Shown piece by piece: positions 16,396 to 24,622 of a stretch of 33,448 nucleotides of DNA (position 1 is the stretch's first letter; every line of letters starts with the position of its first letter). The stretch comes from a virus, in the IMG/VR virus record IMGVR_UViG_3300048921_000578, positions 1-33,448 of that record; one strand, given 5' to 3'. The translations under genes and the position numbers were made by a program. The notes under the pieces were generated by a model. It searched no databases. It worked only from the letters and a program-made list of their open reading frames with translations, and had not been told where the DNA came from.

Positions 16396-17610
16396 TCAGG
16401 CGCTCGTGGGCGGCACCGGGTTGACGCCGGTGAAGTTGCCCTTGACGAAGGCCTCGGGGCGATAGACGGTCAGGCCGACGCGCTCCTCGACCAGCAACGT
16501 CACCATGTTCTTGATGGTGTTGTCCTGGTCTTGCAGCGCCACGGTCAGGTTGACGTCTTCGCGATCCCAGCCCTGCGCACCCATCTGGAAGGCTCCGACC
16601 AGGAAGTCGTTCACATCCATCGACTTGGTCGAAACCACCGGGCGGCCCCACAAGGCGGGCTGCTGGATGAAGCGAGGATTGGCGAAGAGGTAATCGTTCT
16701 GATCGTTCTTCGTCAGCTCGATCGCGCACCAGTCGATCGGGTTGAGCACGATGCCATCGGCGTAGTACTCGGCCAGTTCGGCCTGCAGCAGCGCAAGGCG
16801 GATGCGGTCCATGCGCGTTTCAGCCTGCACCGTCACGCCCGGGTTCGCGTAGGCGCTGGCCTGGGTATAGATGCCGTCGATGTTCAGGCCTACGCCCGAG
16901 CCCTTGAGCAGCTCCAGCTCTTCATTGAGTTTCAAGCCGTACTGCAGGCGGCCATCGATGTAGCTCTGCAACATTGGCACATCGGACAGCACCTGCTTGG
17001 TCACGCGGATGTAATGCGCGATCGTAGCCACCTTCGCCGAGTCGAGTTCCATCGTGATGTTCGACTGCGGCTTGCCGCCGCTCGGGTTTTCGCCCACCGG
17101 CGCAGCGTTGTTGGTGAAGCCGGTCTCGCGCACGAACTCCAGGCTGTTCGAAACGGTGCGGCCCCAGCTGAGCAGGTCGCGAATCGTCAGGCGCTGCTGC
17201 GGCGTTGCCACGACGCCCGGAATACGCTGCGGCACGATCAGCGAACCGCCAGACGCGGGATCGCTGGTGATGACGGCCTTGACGCCCATCGTGAAGCTTG
17301 CTCCCTGCGAGGCCTTGCCGGCCCACGCCTTGAAGCCGTCGTCCTCGATGAGCTGTGCGCCGACAGTCTGCGCTTCGTGCGCCGCACGGCCGCCATCCTT
17401 GAGCGTCGCCAGAAGCTGCTCGGCCGTCTGCAGGCGGGCATGCAGCGAACCCTGCTCGGTCAGGAGCTTGTCTACCGATGCGCGGGTCTCTTCGGACAGC
17501 TTGGCATGCGCCTTAATGTCCTTATCCGCCTGCTCGGCATGGCTTTTCAGCTGGTCGCCGATGGTTTTGAGGCTTGCGTTGATTTCTACGATTTGCTGTT
17601 CAGCGTTCAT
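16396..17610 (-). CDS. major capsid protein, HK97 family
   Basis: 404 residues. The N-terminal ~90 residues are a helical coiled-coil (delta/scaffold-type domain) that the neighbouring ClpP-like protease would be expected to remove. The mature-like region starts near SFTMGVKAVITSDPASGGSL. Further landmarks are VVATPQQRLTIRDLLS, the E-loop region ETGFTNNAAPVGENPSGGKP, LNEELELLKGSG and GIVLNPIDWCAIELTK, all typical of HK97-fold capsids. It follows the protease by 2 nt. This is the most secure structural assignment in the window. Confidence 0.97.
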   Translation of the reverse strand: MNAEQQIVEINASLKTIGDQLKSHAEQADKDIKAHAKLSEETRASVDKLLTEQGSLHARLQTAEQLLATLKDGGRAAHEAQTVGAQLIEDDGFKAWAGKASQGASFTMGVKAVITSDPASGGSLIVPQRIPGVVATPQQRLTIRDLLSWGRTVSNSLEFVRETGFTNNAAPVGENPSGGKPQSNITMELDSAKVATIAHYIRVTKQVLSDVPMLQSYIDGRLQYGLKLNEELELLKGSGVGLNIDGIYTQASAYANPGVTVQAETRMDRIRLALLQAELAEYYADGIVLNPIDWCAIELTKNDQNDYLFANPRFIQQPALWGRPVVSTKSMDVNDFLVGAFQMGAQGWDREDVNLTVALQDQDNTIKNMVTLLVEERVGLTVYRPEAFVKGNFTGVNPVPPTSA

Positions 17611-17612
17611 AG

Positions 17613-18491
17613 TTATTTCCTGGGAAAGATGTTGGTGAGGGATGCGGCGAGCGCCGCTGTTTCGCTGAAATCGGCCGCGTCACGCGAGCCGTTATCGGTG
17701 GGATCACCCGCACCGTCGCCAGCCGGATCGCCCAGGCTGGTCTTGAACTGGCTGATGAGGCGCATGGCCTCGGACTTGGGCATCCCGCTCGCGCGCAGCG
17801 CAGCTTCAAGCCGGCGAACGGCAGATGCCGATTTACCTTCGTTGCCCTTGGTGACCTGGTCGGAGGCCAGAAGCGCATCGGCGAAGCTCTGGTCGACGGC
17901 CGCACTGCCGCCGATCCAAGACTCCGCATCCATCAGCTTTTGCATGTCGGCCAGGTCGCCGCCAGTGCGCGCCGCATAGATATCGGCCATGGCCTGGTCG
18001 AACGGCTCCATTTGCTGGGCCAGTGCGGCGAAGTCGTGCCGATTGCCGACGCCCACGGTCCAGCAGTTATGGATCATCAGAAAGCCGGAGCGCGCGATCT
18101 GGATCGTGTCGCCACCCATCGACACGACGGATGCTGCCGAGGCAGCCAAGCCGAGGATCTTGATGGTTACGTCACCGTCGAACTCGCGCAGCTGGCTATA
18201 CATCGCCAGCCCTTCGAACATGTCGCCGCCAGGCGAATTGATGTTGACCGTGACCGGTCCTTTGCCCATCGAGCGCAGCGCCGCGGCCAGCATCTTTGAG
18301 GTGTAGCCTCCGCCGGTCCACCAGTCCTCACCGATCACGTCGTAGATGCCGATCGTCCTGGCGTCGCTGTCCTGCTCGGCGGCCGATCGCAGCGACGAAT
18401 CCCAGCGGCTAAAAGTGCGCTGCGAGATATAGCTGTGCACGTCTATCTGCGGCCGTCCCATCGGGGCGCCCGGCAAGGCTCGCAAAGTCAT
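17613..18491 (-). CDS. prohead maturation protease, ClpP-like (S14)
   Basis: 292 residues. ClpP landmarks are the oxyanion segment VNINSPGGDMFEG (about 82-94), the catalytic Ser in LAASAAS (S118) and the catalytic His in LMIHNCW (H141). The Asp should lie in the following helical region. ClpP-type proteases replace the HK97 gp4 type in many phages and process the capsid N-terminus. The C-terminal ~90 residues are low-complexity and may be self-removed or act as an assembly tail. It sits between portal and capsid. Confidence 0.93.
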   Translation of the reverse strand: MTLRALPGAPMGRPQIDVHSYISQRTFSRWDSSLRSAAEQDSDARTIGIYDVIGEDWWTGGGYTSKMLAAALRSMGKGPVTVNINSPGGDMFEGLAMYSQLREFDGDVTIKILGLAASAASVVSMGGDTIQIARSGFLMIHNCWTVGVGNRHDFAALAQQMEPFDQAMADIYAARTGGDLADMQKLMDAESWIGGSAAVDQSFADALLASDQVTKGNEGKSASAVRRLEAALRASGMPKSEAMRLISQFKTSLGDPAGDGAGDPTDNGSRDAADFSETAALAASLTNIFPRK

Positions 18492-18494
18492 GGG

Positions 18495-19808
18495 TTATTC
18501 CCCTTTTTGGTCGTCGTCGAGACCGAGCACCGAGCGCAGTGAGCTGCGCAGCGTCTGCAGGTCGGTGTTGGTTCCCAGTGCGTTGAGCGTGGTCATAGCC
18601 GACTGGACTGTGAGGACTGCGGCATTACCGCCCATGGCTTCGCGGTCTTCCAGCTGGCGACATTCGTCGCGCGTGAGGATGCCGTTGTTGACCATAGCGG
18701 TGTAGAACGCCGCGCGCGCCGCGCTGTCCGCACGCAGCAGGCCTTCGACCGAGAATTTCGGGTAGTACCTGGCGCGATCGCCAGGCGTCATCAGGTCTTT
18801 GCTGATCGCCTGCTCGATGCGGGTCAGCCAAGGCCGCAGGGTGAAGGTCAAAAAGCCGATCATCTGCTGCTCGATGCCGGTGCCCCAGTTCGATGCCGAA
18901 CCGGTATGGCCGACCATCCAGGGCGGGACGCGGAACCATCGGCAGAGCTCTTCGACCGAAAAGGTGCGCGACTGCAGCAGCTGCGCATCGTCGGGGTTCA
19001 TTCCGATGGTGCCGAAATCCATGCCGCCTTCGAGAACAGGCACCTCGCCGTTGTCGAGGGAGTTTTTTATCCGGTTGAGTGATTCACGATACTGATCGCG
19101 CTGGTCATTCGTGATCCACTTATCGGTCTTTAGGAATCGCGTCGGTCGTAGACCGGACTTGAATACCCCTGATGCAACGTTGTCGGCGGCAAGCGCATTG
19201 CCGACCACGTTGGCGGAATGGTGAATGACAGACGTGCCCAGCACGCCATCGAGCGAGAAGCCCGGAATGTTGAAAATTCGGCTCGGCGGGATCTCACGAT
19301 GCTGACCGTTCAAATCGGTATAGCGATAACGCAACGTCCCATCACTTTGACGCGTGACGGCAAGGCGGTTCGGGATCAGAAACCGCAATCCCACTAAGCG
19401 ATCGCCAAGCATGAGCTTTTCAGCACGACCGTTGCCGCGCATGAGCATGGCCGCAACGGTTGCCTCCCAGTGGACAGTCGCGGTCGTGTCCGGGTTTGGC
19501 TGGTCGTGGATGATGAACTGCAGCGGGTGATTGGTGGCGATGCGCTTACCGCCTGACGATGTCCGCTCGTAAATATTGAGCGGCAGCGTCGAAATAGTCT
19601 CTGAAATCAGCCGTACGCAGCTCCAGGCCGTGGCCAGCGACAACATCGATTCTTCCGTGACCATCGCGCCCGCGGCAGACATACGTCCACCGCCAAAACC
19701 CAGCCATCCCGACGGATTGTCGAGCGATAGCGGTCGGGCGCTCGACGCCAGCCAGCTGGCCGCGCGGCGCATCCACCCCATTTTCGGAACGGCTGCGGCC
19801 CGACTCAT
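18495..19808 (-). CDS. portal protein, HK97 family
   Basis: 437 residues. Family landmarks are SLATAWSCVRLISETISTLP, RGNGRAEKL, PPSRIFNIPGFSLDGVLG and VPPWMVGHTGSASNWGTGIE, followed by LRPWLTRIEQAISKDL. The portal forms the dodecameric DNA gate at one capsid vertex. The ATG overlaps the large terminase stop by 4 nt, and 3 nt separate it from the protease gene. Confidence 0.97.
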   Translation of the reverse strand: MSRAAAVPKMGWMRRAASWLASSARPLSLDNPSGWLGFGGGRMSAAGAMVTEESMLSLATAWSCVRLISETISTLPLNIYERTSSGGKRIATNHPLQFIIHDQPNPDTTATVHWEATVAAMLMRGNGRAEKLMLGDRLVGLRFLIPNRLAVTRQSDGTLRYRYTDLNGQHREIPPSRIFNIPGFSLDGVLGTSVIHHSANVVGNALAADNVASGVFKSGLRPTRFLKTDKWITNDQRDQYRESLNRIKNSLDNGEVPVLEGGMDFGTIGMNPDDAQLLQSRTFSVEELCRWFRVPPWMVGHTGSASNWGTGIEQQMIGFLTFTLRPWLTRIEQAISKDLMTPGDRARYYPKFSVEGLLRADSAARAAFYTAMVNNGILTRDECRQLEDREAMGGNAAVLTVQSAMTTLNALGTNTDLQTLRSSLRSVLGLDDDQKGE

Positions 19809-21511
19809 GCGGGCATCACGATCGGGTTCATTAGGAAGTCCTCAAGGCCGCCCATGGCAGCTGGATTCAGCGACATCAGCGATGCGGCGTCGTAGGTGGC
19901 CATCAGCGGGTCGATCTTTGCGAGGCCGGAGGCCATCTTTGTTACGTAAATCGCGTTGCCACGCACTTCGATGCGAGCGTTTCCGCAACACCAATTCATC
20001 AACGCAGTGCCGCCATGGTGGAACATGCCACCTGCGAGCTTTCGCTCGACGGTCTTGATCGCGCCAGCGAGTTTGAAGTTCTGTGGAACGCCAACGACTT
20101 TCTCTGGCGGCACACCGGCGACTTCGAGCTCGTCAAGGATCGCGCCGATGCCAGCAGTGTCGACGCCGACCTTGTCGAGCAAATCAGCTTTCTCGATGCG
20201 TGCCGCAAAAGCGGCCACCTCTTCACAGTCCTGGCCAACGCGCTCAACGATCGTCAGCGAACCTTCGTCGGCGAAGTCCTGCAGCTGCGCGGCGATGTCC
20301 TTGCGGCGTTCGAATACCGATTCGTGAGCCCAGGCGTGGGCCCAGTGCAACCATTCGTGCGTGACCTTGTGCCTGCCAATGGCCGCAGCCCCCAGAAGAT
20401 CATCCAAGCCACCTCCGTCGACACCGAAATCAATCACCTCGCTCCACTGCAAGAGGTATTCAAAGGTCACCTCGCGCCGACCCTGCGCCTCCCAGAAGGT
20501 CGCACCGGACCAGCAGTCCGATTTCAGCGCTAGGCCGATCTCGATATTGAGGTGCTGCGACGCCCATGCGCGCAGTTCCTCCTGGCTGGTATCACGCGCG
20601 GTCTCGTATTCCTCGACCAGGCGCGGAATCGTGATCGATCGACCCACATTGGGCGTGACCATGTGCCAGAGCGACGAATCGCGCCAAGGCTCCGGGCCTT
20701 TTTCCTTCGGCCGCTGGATATCTTCCGGAAATTCGTACAGCACCGGCAGCATCGGGCCTTTGCGCGTGCCATCGCGGATCGCGCGCGCCTTCTGCAGCTC
20801 ATCCTTGAACGCACCCACCGGAGCTTCCTCGCTCTGGGTGGTAATGAAGGCCATAAAGGCCTCTGGAAACGGCAACATGCCGCCGCGTAGCTGGCGAATA
20901 GCGCTCTTTGCCTTCGGCATCTTGGCGACGACGTGCAGCTCATCGATCAGAACCGCGATCGGCTTCTGGCCCGTCAGCGCCGCCGGGTCGAATGACATGA
21001 TCGCCAGCTCGGCTTTCGTCTCCCGGTGGACGATAGTTTTCAGGTGATCCTTGATGTGCAGCTTGCGTTCCAGGACCGAATCCAGCCGGATCGCACCCGC
21101 TGCAGCATCAAAAGCCATCTGCGCCACGTCCTGCACCGGCGCAGTCATGATCAGCGAGGCCTGCGGACGCTCGTTGAGCAGCAATGCCGTCAACATCAGC
21201 AGCGCGCCGTTGGTTGTCTTGCTGTTTTTCTTCGGCACCAGCAGGAACAGCTCGCGAATCATGCGTTCGCGCGCCAGGATCTGCGATGGCGATGCGACCA
21301 GCGAACCGAACAGCGCGCGGACGATATCGCGGAACCAATCGCCACCGGCTTCTTCCAGTTTCGGCGTGCCTGGCACGTCCGCCAGCCGCAGCTTGTTGTA
21401 AACCGACACGGCCCGGTCGCCCTGGACCAGATCGATCGGAAGATCCGGAACCAGTGAGCGACCATCACGCAGGCGCTGTTCCCAATCGAGGCAGGACAAG
21501 TCCCAGGCCAT
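19805..21511 (-). CDS. terminase large subunit
   Basis: 568 residues, the ATP-driven DNA packaging motor and nuclease. The Walker A-like segment is VPKKNSKTT (about 92-100), Walker B is AVLIDE (about 186-191) and the coupling motif is FITTQSEE. The nuclease domain starts near EVIDFGVDGGGLDDL, with the metal-binding Asp. The C-terminal GGLEDFLMNP is typical of HK97-type large terminases. It overlaps the small subunit gene (TGATG) and the portal gene. Confidence 0.96.
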   Translation of the reverse strand: MAWDLSCLDWEQRLRDGRSLVPDLPIDLVQGDRAVSVYNKLRLADVPGTPKLEEAGGDWFRDIVRALFGSLVASPSQILARERMIRELFLLVPKKNSKTTNGALLMLTALLLNERPQASLIMTAPVQDVAQMAFDAAAGAIRLDSVLERKLHIKDHLKTIVHRETKAELAIMSFDPAALTGQKPIAVLIDELHVVAKMPKAKSAIRQLRGGMLPFPEAFMAFITTQSEEAPVGAFKDELQKARAIRDGTRKGPMLPVLYEFPEDIQRPKEKGPEPWRDSSLWHMVTPNVGRSITIPRLVEEYETARDTSQEELRAWASQHLNIEIGLALKSDCWSGATFWEAQGRREVTFEYLLQWSEVIDFGVDGGGLDDLLGAAAIGRHKVTHEWLHWAHAWAHESVFERRKDIAAQLQDFADEGSLTIVERVGQDCEEVAAFAARIEKADLLDKVGVDTAGIGAILDELEVAGVPPEKVVGVPQNFKLAGAIKTVERKLAGGMFHHGGTALMNWCCGNARIEVRGNAIYVTKMASGLAKIDPLMATYDAASLMSLNPAAMGGLEDFLMNPIVMPA

Positions 21512-21900
21512 CAGGATTTCCGAATCGGCGTGACGTTCTCAGGCAAAAAACCGTCCCAATCGGTGCCCTTATGGGCTGTCTTGGCGTCTTCGTCCTGCTG
21601 CGCTTTCTTGCCTTGAGGACCACCGGCCAGAACCTTTGCTGACGGCGGTGGATTCAGTAACGCAAGGTAGAGCCGAGCCGCGGAGGCGCTCCCCTTTCGT
21701 GCGCCGGCGTGCAGGCTCATCAGCACCTCGAGTCGCTTCTGGTTTGCGCCCTGTTTCAGCTCGACCTTGAAGTGCTTGCGCAGCGTCGGCAGCGAGATGC
21801 CCAGCGCCGCAGCAATGTCTTTGTGGTCCATGCCCGCACCAGCCGCGACCGCCACCTGCTTTTTGTTCTTAGCGGTGACCTTGAATGTCGGGCGAGCCAT
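21511..21900 (-). CDS. terminase small subunit
   Basis: 129 residues with an N-terminal helix-turn-helix (MDHKDIAAALGISLPTLRKH, about 24-43) that would recognise the packaging site, then a helical oligomerisation region and a charged tail. It is directly upstream of the large subunit with a TGATG overlap. The 179-nt intergenic stretch before it is a candidate cos region. Confidence 0.88.
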   Translation of the reverse strand: MARPTFKVTAKNKKQVAVAAGAGMDHKDIAAALGISLPTLRKHFKVELKQGANQKRLEVLMSLHAGARKGSASAARLYLALLNPPPSAKVLAGGPQGKKAQQDEDAKTAHKGTDWDGFLPENVTPIRKS

Positions 21901-22079
21901 GTTTTCCAGCCATTTGTCGACGATTTGACGTTTTTGGCGATTTTTTCAAAACGGAAAAAAACCTCTGAATGAGAGGGCAGGCGGTCTAGAGCCAAGGTCG
22001 ACTTTTCACTTTTGACCCACCCCTCCCCTACCGGTCGATGCTGTCACCTGTTACTGAACTCGACCTGCATTCGGGTTCA
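21901..22079 (-). other. candidate cos packaging region (no gene)
   Basis: The only sizeable untranslated gap in the late structural cluster, lying between the HNH nuclease and the small terminase. This is the usual cos location in HNH-associated phages. It holds A/T-rich tracts near the terS start (21940-21960) and a strikingly G-rich minus-strand run, GGGGAGGGGTGGGTCAAAAG (22009-22028). I cannot identify the cut positions. Confidence 0.4.
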
Positions 22080-22478
22080 CTATTCGGTCGCGTTCTCGAT
22101 GCGCTGCTTGTCGCGGCTGTGGTGCGTGGTGCACAGCGACTGCCAGTTACGCTGATCCCAGAACAGCGACTGATCGCCGCGGTGTGGCTCGATGTGGTCG
22201 ACCACGTTGGCCCATGGCGTGGCGATGCCGCGTGTCGAGCACTCGATGACGATAGCTGCCTTGGTTGTTGCAGAGACGCATGCGTCTTTCAGGCACTCGA
22301 CACAGAACGGATGCTGGGTAAGGAACGCTTTGCGCTCTTTCTGCCAGCGGTAGTCGTAGCCGCGCTGCGTGCTGGTCTTGCCAAATCGCCACGTCCCTGT
22401 GGCCACGGATGAGACCCTTGCGCCGACCTGTTGGACCCTCGCAGGCATTGTGGGTAGCGATGGCCGCTTCGAGCCCAT
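22080..22478 (-). CDS. HNH endonuclease, packaging-associated
   Basis: 132 residues from the ATG at 22478, which has an SD sequence (AAGGA) and begins 1 nt after the upstream stop. The HNH motif is VVDHIEPHRGD (H95), NWQSLC (N111) and THHSRD (H119/H120), with zinc-type cysteines at C59, C62 and C116. HNH proteins next to terminase genes in cos phages act with terminase to cut concatemers. This fits the gene order here. Confidence 0.92.
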   Translation of the reverse strand: MGSKRPSLPTMPARVQQVGARVSSVATGTWRFGKTSTQRGYDYRWQKERKAFLTQHPFCVECLKDACVSATTKAAIVIECSTRGIATPWANVVDHIEPHRGDQSLFWDQRNWQSLCTTHHSRDKQRIENATE

Positions 22479-22479
22479 G

Positions 22480-22656
22480 TCAGTCCTTGACCTGATCAAA
22501 CCGCAGCTTCATGCCGCGGCGAACGGTGCGATCGACCTTGTCCATGTCAGGCACGCAATCGAATGCATCGCACAACACAGTCAAGATGATCAGATATGGC
22601 CGCACCCACCACGCCACCCGGACGTGGACGCGATAGGTGTGGCAGCGCTTCGACAT
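22480..22656 (-). CDS. small hypothetical protein, possibly membrane-associated
   Basis: 58 residues from the ATG at 22656 (MSKRCHTYRVHVRVAWWVRP). It has a hydrophobic middle (YLIILTVLCDAF) that is short for a membrane span and a basic C-terminus. It begins 4 nt after the preceding stop and ends 1 nt before the HNH start, so it is part of the same transcript. I do not recognise it. Confidence 0.55.
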   Translation of the reverse strand: MSKRCHTYRVHVRVAWWVRPYLIILTVLCDAFDCVPDMDKVDRTVRRGMKLRFDQVKD

Positions 22657-22660
22657 GGCG

Positions 22661-23011
22661 TTAGACGAGCTTCTTGGCCAACGCGACGGCCTCGTCCCAC
22701 ACCTTTTCCACATCGTGGCCGGCCGTGGTCAGTACCGCTTTGAGCTTTTCCAGCAACGGATCGCTGGTGTTCGTGGTCGGCGCGGGCGCCGCCTGGTTGG
22801 TTTCCGACATTGGTGGATCCTCAGTGAGCGCGGCGGGCGCCGCGGATGGAGACGCGATGGAACTGTTCGTGATCAGGCCACCGTCAATGAACCACTGGCC
22901 ATTCGCGTCAACGATCAGCGGCGGCCTCATTGAATCCATACTCGCAGGCGAACTGGTGGCTTGCGGCTTGCTGTAGCCGAACAACGCGAGGAACCAAGCG
23001 ATCATCTTCAT
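22661..23011 (-). CDS. hypothetical protein of the lysis-packaging junction
   Basis: 116 residues from the ATG at 23011, chosen because it overlaps the Rz1-like stop by 4 nt (ATGA). It starts with a short hydrophobic segment (MIAWFLALFGYS), followed by a Pro/Ala/Ser/Thr-rich linker and a helical, amphipathic C-terminus (DPLLEKLKAVLTTAGHDVEK). An internal ATG precedes the last ~49 residues and could yield a shorter form. No known family recognised; perhaps a membrane-anchored accessory lysis protein. Confidence 0.55.
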   Translation of the reverse strand: MKMIAWFLALFGYSKPQATSSPASMDSMRPPLIVDANGQWFIDGGLITNSSIASPSAAPAALTEDPPMSETNQAAPAPTTNTSDPLLEKLKAVLTTAGHDVEKVWDEAVALAKKLV

Positions 23012-23328
23012 GGCTTGCTGTCCTTGCCGCACTGCGCTGGCGGCGTTTCGTGATTGGCGCTGGAGACCCACCAGGACAAGCAACGCATGCGCGCTGCACA
23101 CTCGGTCCAAGAGGTTTCCCAGCTGACCAGGTTGTCGGCCATGTTTCGCACGTACTTCGTCGACTCAAGAACTGGGTGGATGCACTGTTGCAGGAGCGCT
23201 TGGTTCGGCTGCTCCTGCTGGGTGACTGTGTGGGTCACCACTTGCGGCGGATCCGCAGGCTTGACCGTCGAGCACGCAGCCAAGGCCAACAGGCACAGCG
23301 GTATCAAGCAGGTCGCGCGCGTCAGCAT
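23008..23328 (-). CDS. o-spanin lipoprotein (Rz1-like)
   Basis: 106 residues from the ATG at 23328. A lipoprotein signal (basic MLTR, hydrophobic core, lipobox LAAC with Cys19) is followed by a Pro/Thr/Gln-rich stretch, as in outer-membrane spanin subunits. It starts inside the Rz-like gene in another frame and extends past its end, the overlapping arrangement common in Rz/Rz1 pairs. With 106 residues it is longer than lambda Rz1, with a Cys/Trp-containing C-terminal part. Confidence 0.82.
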   Translation of the reverse strand: MLTRATCLIPLCLLALAACSTVKPADPPQVVTHTVTQQEQPNQALLQQCIHPVLESTKYVRNMADNLVSWETSWTECAARMRCLSWWVSSANHETPPAQCGKDSKP

Positions 23329-23683
23329 TGTTCTTCTCCAGCTGAGCCAACTTCTGGCGTATGGAATGGTCGTGGGTTTGGGCCGTGGCCAAGTCTTTCT
23401 GCAGCCCTTGAATGGCATCACCATCGAGGCCGCGCAATCGCTTCACCTCTGCGATGGCCGCATCCTGGTCGTGGTTTATCGCGACCTGCTGATTGAGCGT
23501 CTGGCTGACGTTGCCCAGCTTTGTGCTCAGATCGGACACGTTCGCAATGAGCTGCTTCCGCTCGACGAACGAGAAGACCGTGTAGCCCGCGAGCGCGACC
23601 ACCAGTGCGAGCAATACGTATTCGATTATCAGGCGGGCTTTGCCCGTCACCCACGACCACAAGCTACTTAGGAGCGCCATCAT
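23165..23683 (-). CDS. i-spanin (Rz-like)
   Basis: 172 residues from the ATG at 23683, which has SD GGAG five bases upstream; a second ATG follows immediately. One N-terminal transmembrane segment (IIEYVLLALVVALAGYTVFS) is followed by a long periplasmic coiled coil (heptad-rich, about 40-135) and a Pro/Ala tail. This is the inner-membrane spanin architecture, which pairs with the overlapping Rz1-like lipoprotein to fuse the membranes at lysis. It starts 20 nt inside the holin gene. Confidence 0.85.
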   Translation of the reverse strand: MMALLSSLWSWVTGKARLIIEYVLLALVVALAGYTVFSFVERKQLIANVSDLSTKLGNVSQTLNQQVAINHDQDAAIAEVKRLRGLDGDAIQGLQKDLATAQTHDHSIRQKLAQLEKNNADARDLLDTAVPVGLGCVLDGQACGSAASGDPHSHPAGAAEPSAPATVHPPSS

Positions 23684-24005
23684 CCGAACTCCGATTGAGA
23701 CCGAGCTTGTTCCAGACCAGTTTCTGTATGACCTGAATCGTCGCCTCGGCACCGAGCCAGCCGCTTACCCCTACGCTTACGGCCATCCACTGCCAGCTGA
23801 GGCCTGCCGATTGGCAGATCCACATCACCAGCAGACCGACAAAACCGGCAGCCATGCCCTGCACCAGCGTTCGCCACACCGTGACGGGTTGCTGTGCGTC
23901 CATGGTTCGCATCACGTAACCGAGTCCGCCGGCGAAAGCGGCAAAGGCGGTGAACATCGCGGCCTGCAGCCAGCTCAGCCAACGCGGATCCTGGTTCTCA
24001 AACAC
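23664..24005 (-). CDS. holin
   Basis: 113 residues. I place the start at the GTG at 24005, overlapping the endolysin stop region; the longer ATG reading at 24134 lies mostly inside the endolysin gene. Three hydrophobic segments are visible (AAMFTAFAAFAGGLGYVM, LVQGMAAGFVGLLVMWI, WMAVSVGVSGWLGAEATI), followed by a short charged tail. The endolysin has no signal, so this pore former would be needed for its release. Confidence 0.8.
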   Translation of the reverse strand: MFENQDPRWLSWLQAAMFTAFAAFAGGLGYVMRTMDAQQPVTVWRTLVQGMAAGFVGLLVMWICQSAGLSWQWMAVSVGVSGWLGAEATIQVIQKLVWNKLGLNRSSDDGAPK

Positions 24006-24528
24006 TGGCAGCGTCCGGGCGGCCGAACAGGTCAGCCTCCGCTGCGCGACGCGTGACCAAGCCGGGAAGAATCTTGCCCTTCGCGTGCACGTACTGGCCG
24101 AACAGCTCTTTCGCGCGTGCGAACTGGCCTGCATTCACCGCATCCAGCAGGTTGGATATCCCATGAACACCGACGTTCTCGCCGATGCTTACCAGCGCGT
24201 CGTATTGGTTCTGGGTGACCTTCACCTTGATCACGTGCTCGAGCTGGCCATCCACGTACAGCAGATCCTGGTCGAGAAATGCTTCGGCCTGTGCGCGCGT
24301 TATGACGTCGCCCTGATTTACGCCGCTCGTGTGACCAAGACCGATCGTCCAAGGTGTGCCGTCAAGGTGTGACAACTCGGCGGGGATCGGCTCGCCGGCA
24401 AGCGTCTTCGCCCATAGGCCTGCGTGCTGAAGGGCGACCGCCAGCTCGGAAGCCGGATCGGGGTAGGCGTGCAGGTAGCATCCTTCCGACCCTGAAACGA
24501 GTCGGACGGCATTATTGCTGTGCTTCAT
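23998..24528 (-). CDS. endolysin, GH24 lysozyme (muramidase)
   Basis: 176 residues. It cleaves peptidoglycan glycan strands. The catalytic Glu is in SGSEGCYLHAYPD (E15), with the Asp nine residues on (D24) as in T4 lysozyme. The family Thr is in PWTIGLGHTSG (T61). Between D24 and T61 there are about 36 residues, whereas T4 lysozyme has 5, so a helical insertion lies next to the active site. The N-terminus is polar with no signal or SAR segment, so export needs the holin. It is the first gene after the tR'-like terminator. Confidence 0.92.
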   Translation of the reverse strand: MKHSNNAVRLVSGSEGCYLHAYPDPASELAVALQHAGLWAKTLAGEPIPAELSHLDGTPWTIGLGHTSGVNQGDVITRAQAEAFLDQDLLYVDGQLEHVIKVKVTQNQYDALVSIGENVGVHGISNLLDAVNAGQFARAKELFGQYVHAKGKILPGLVTRRAAEADLFGRPDAASV

Positions 24529-24551
24529 AGGCGGCGCTCGCGCAAAAGAAA

Positions 24552-24573
24552 AGCCCCGCTTGAGGGCGGGGCT
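24552..24573 (-). terminator. tR'-like intrinsic terminator before the lysis genes
   Basis: Perfect stem AGCCCCGC/GCGGGGCT with a six-base loop. On the minus strand it is followed by TTTTCTTTT. It lies between the Q-like gene and the endolysin, where lambda has tR'. Upstream, 24610-24630 is unusually A/T-rich (TTAATTAATTTTT on the minus strand) and could contain the late promoter, but I do not see a convincing -35/-10 pair. Confidence 0.82.
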
Positions 24574-24622
24574 TCGTTGATGTCGTCACTGGGACGTTGC
24601 CAGTTTCTGATGGAAAAATTAA

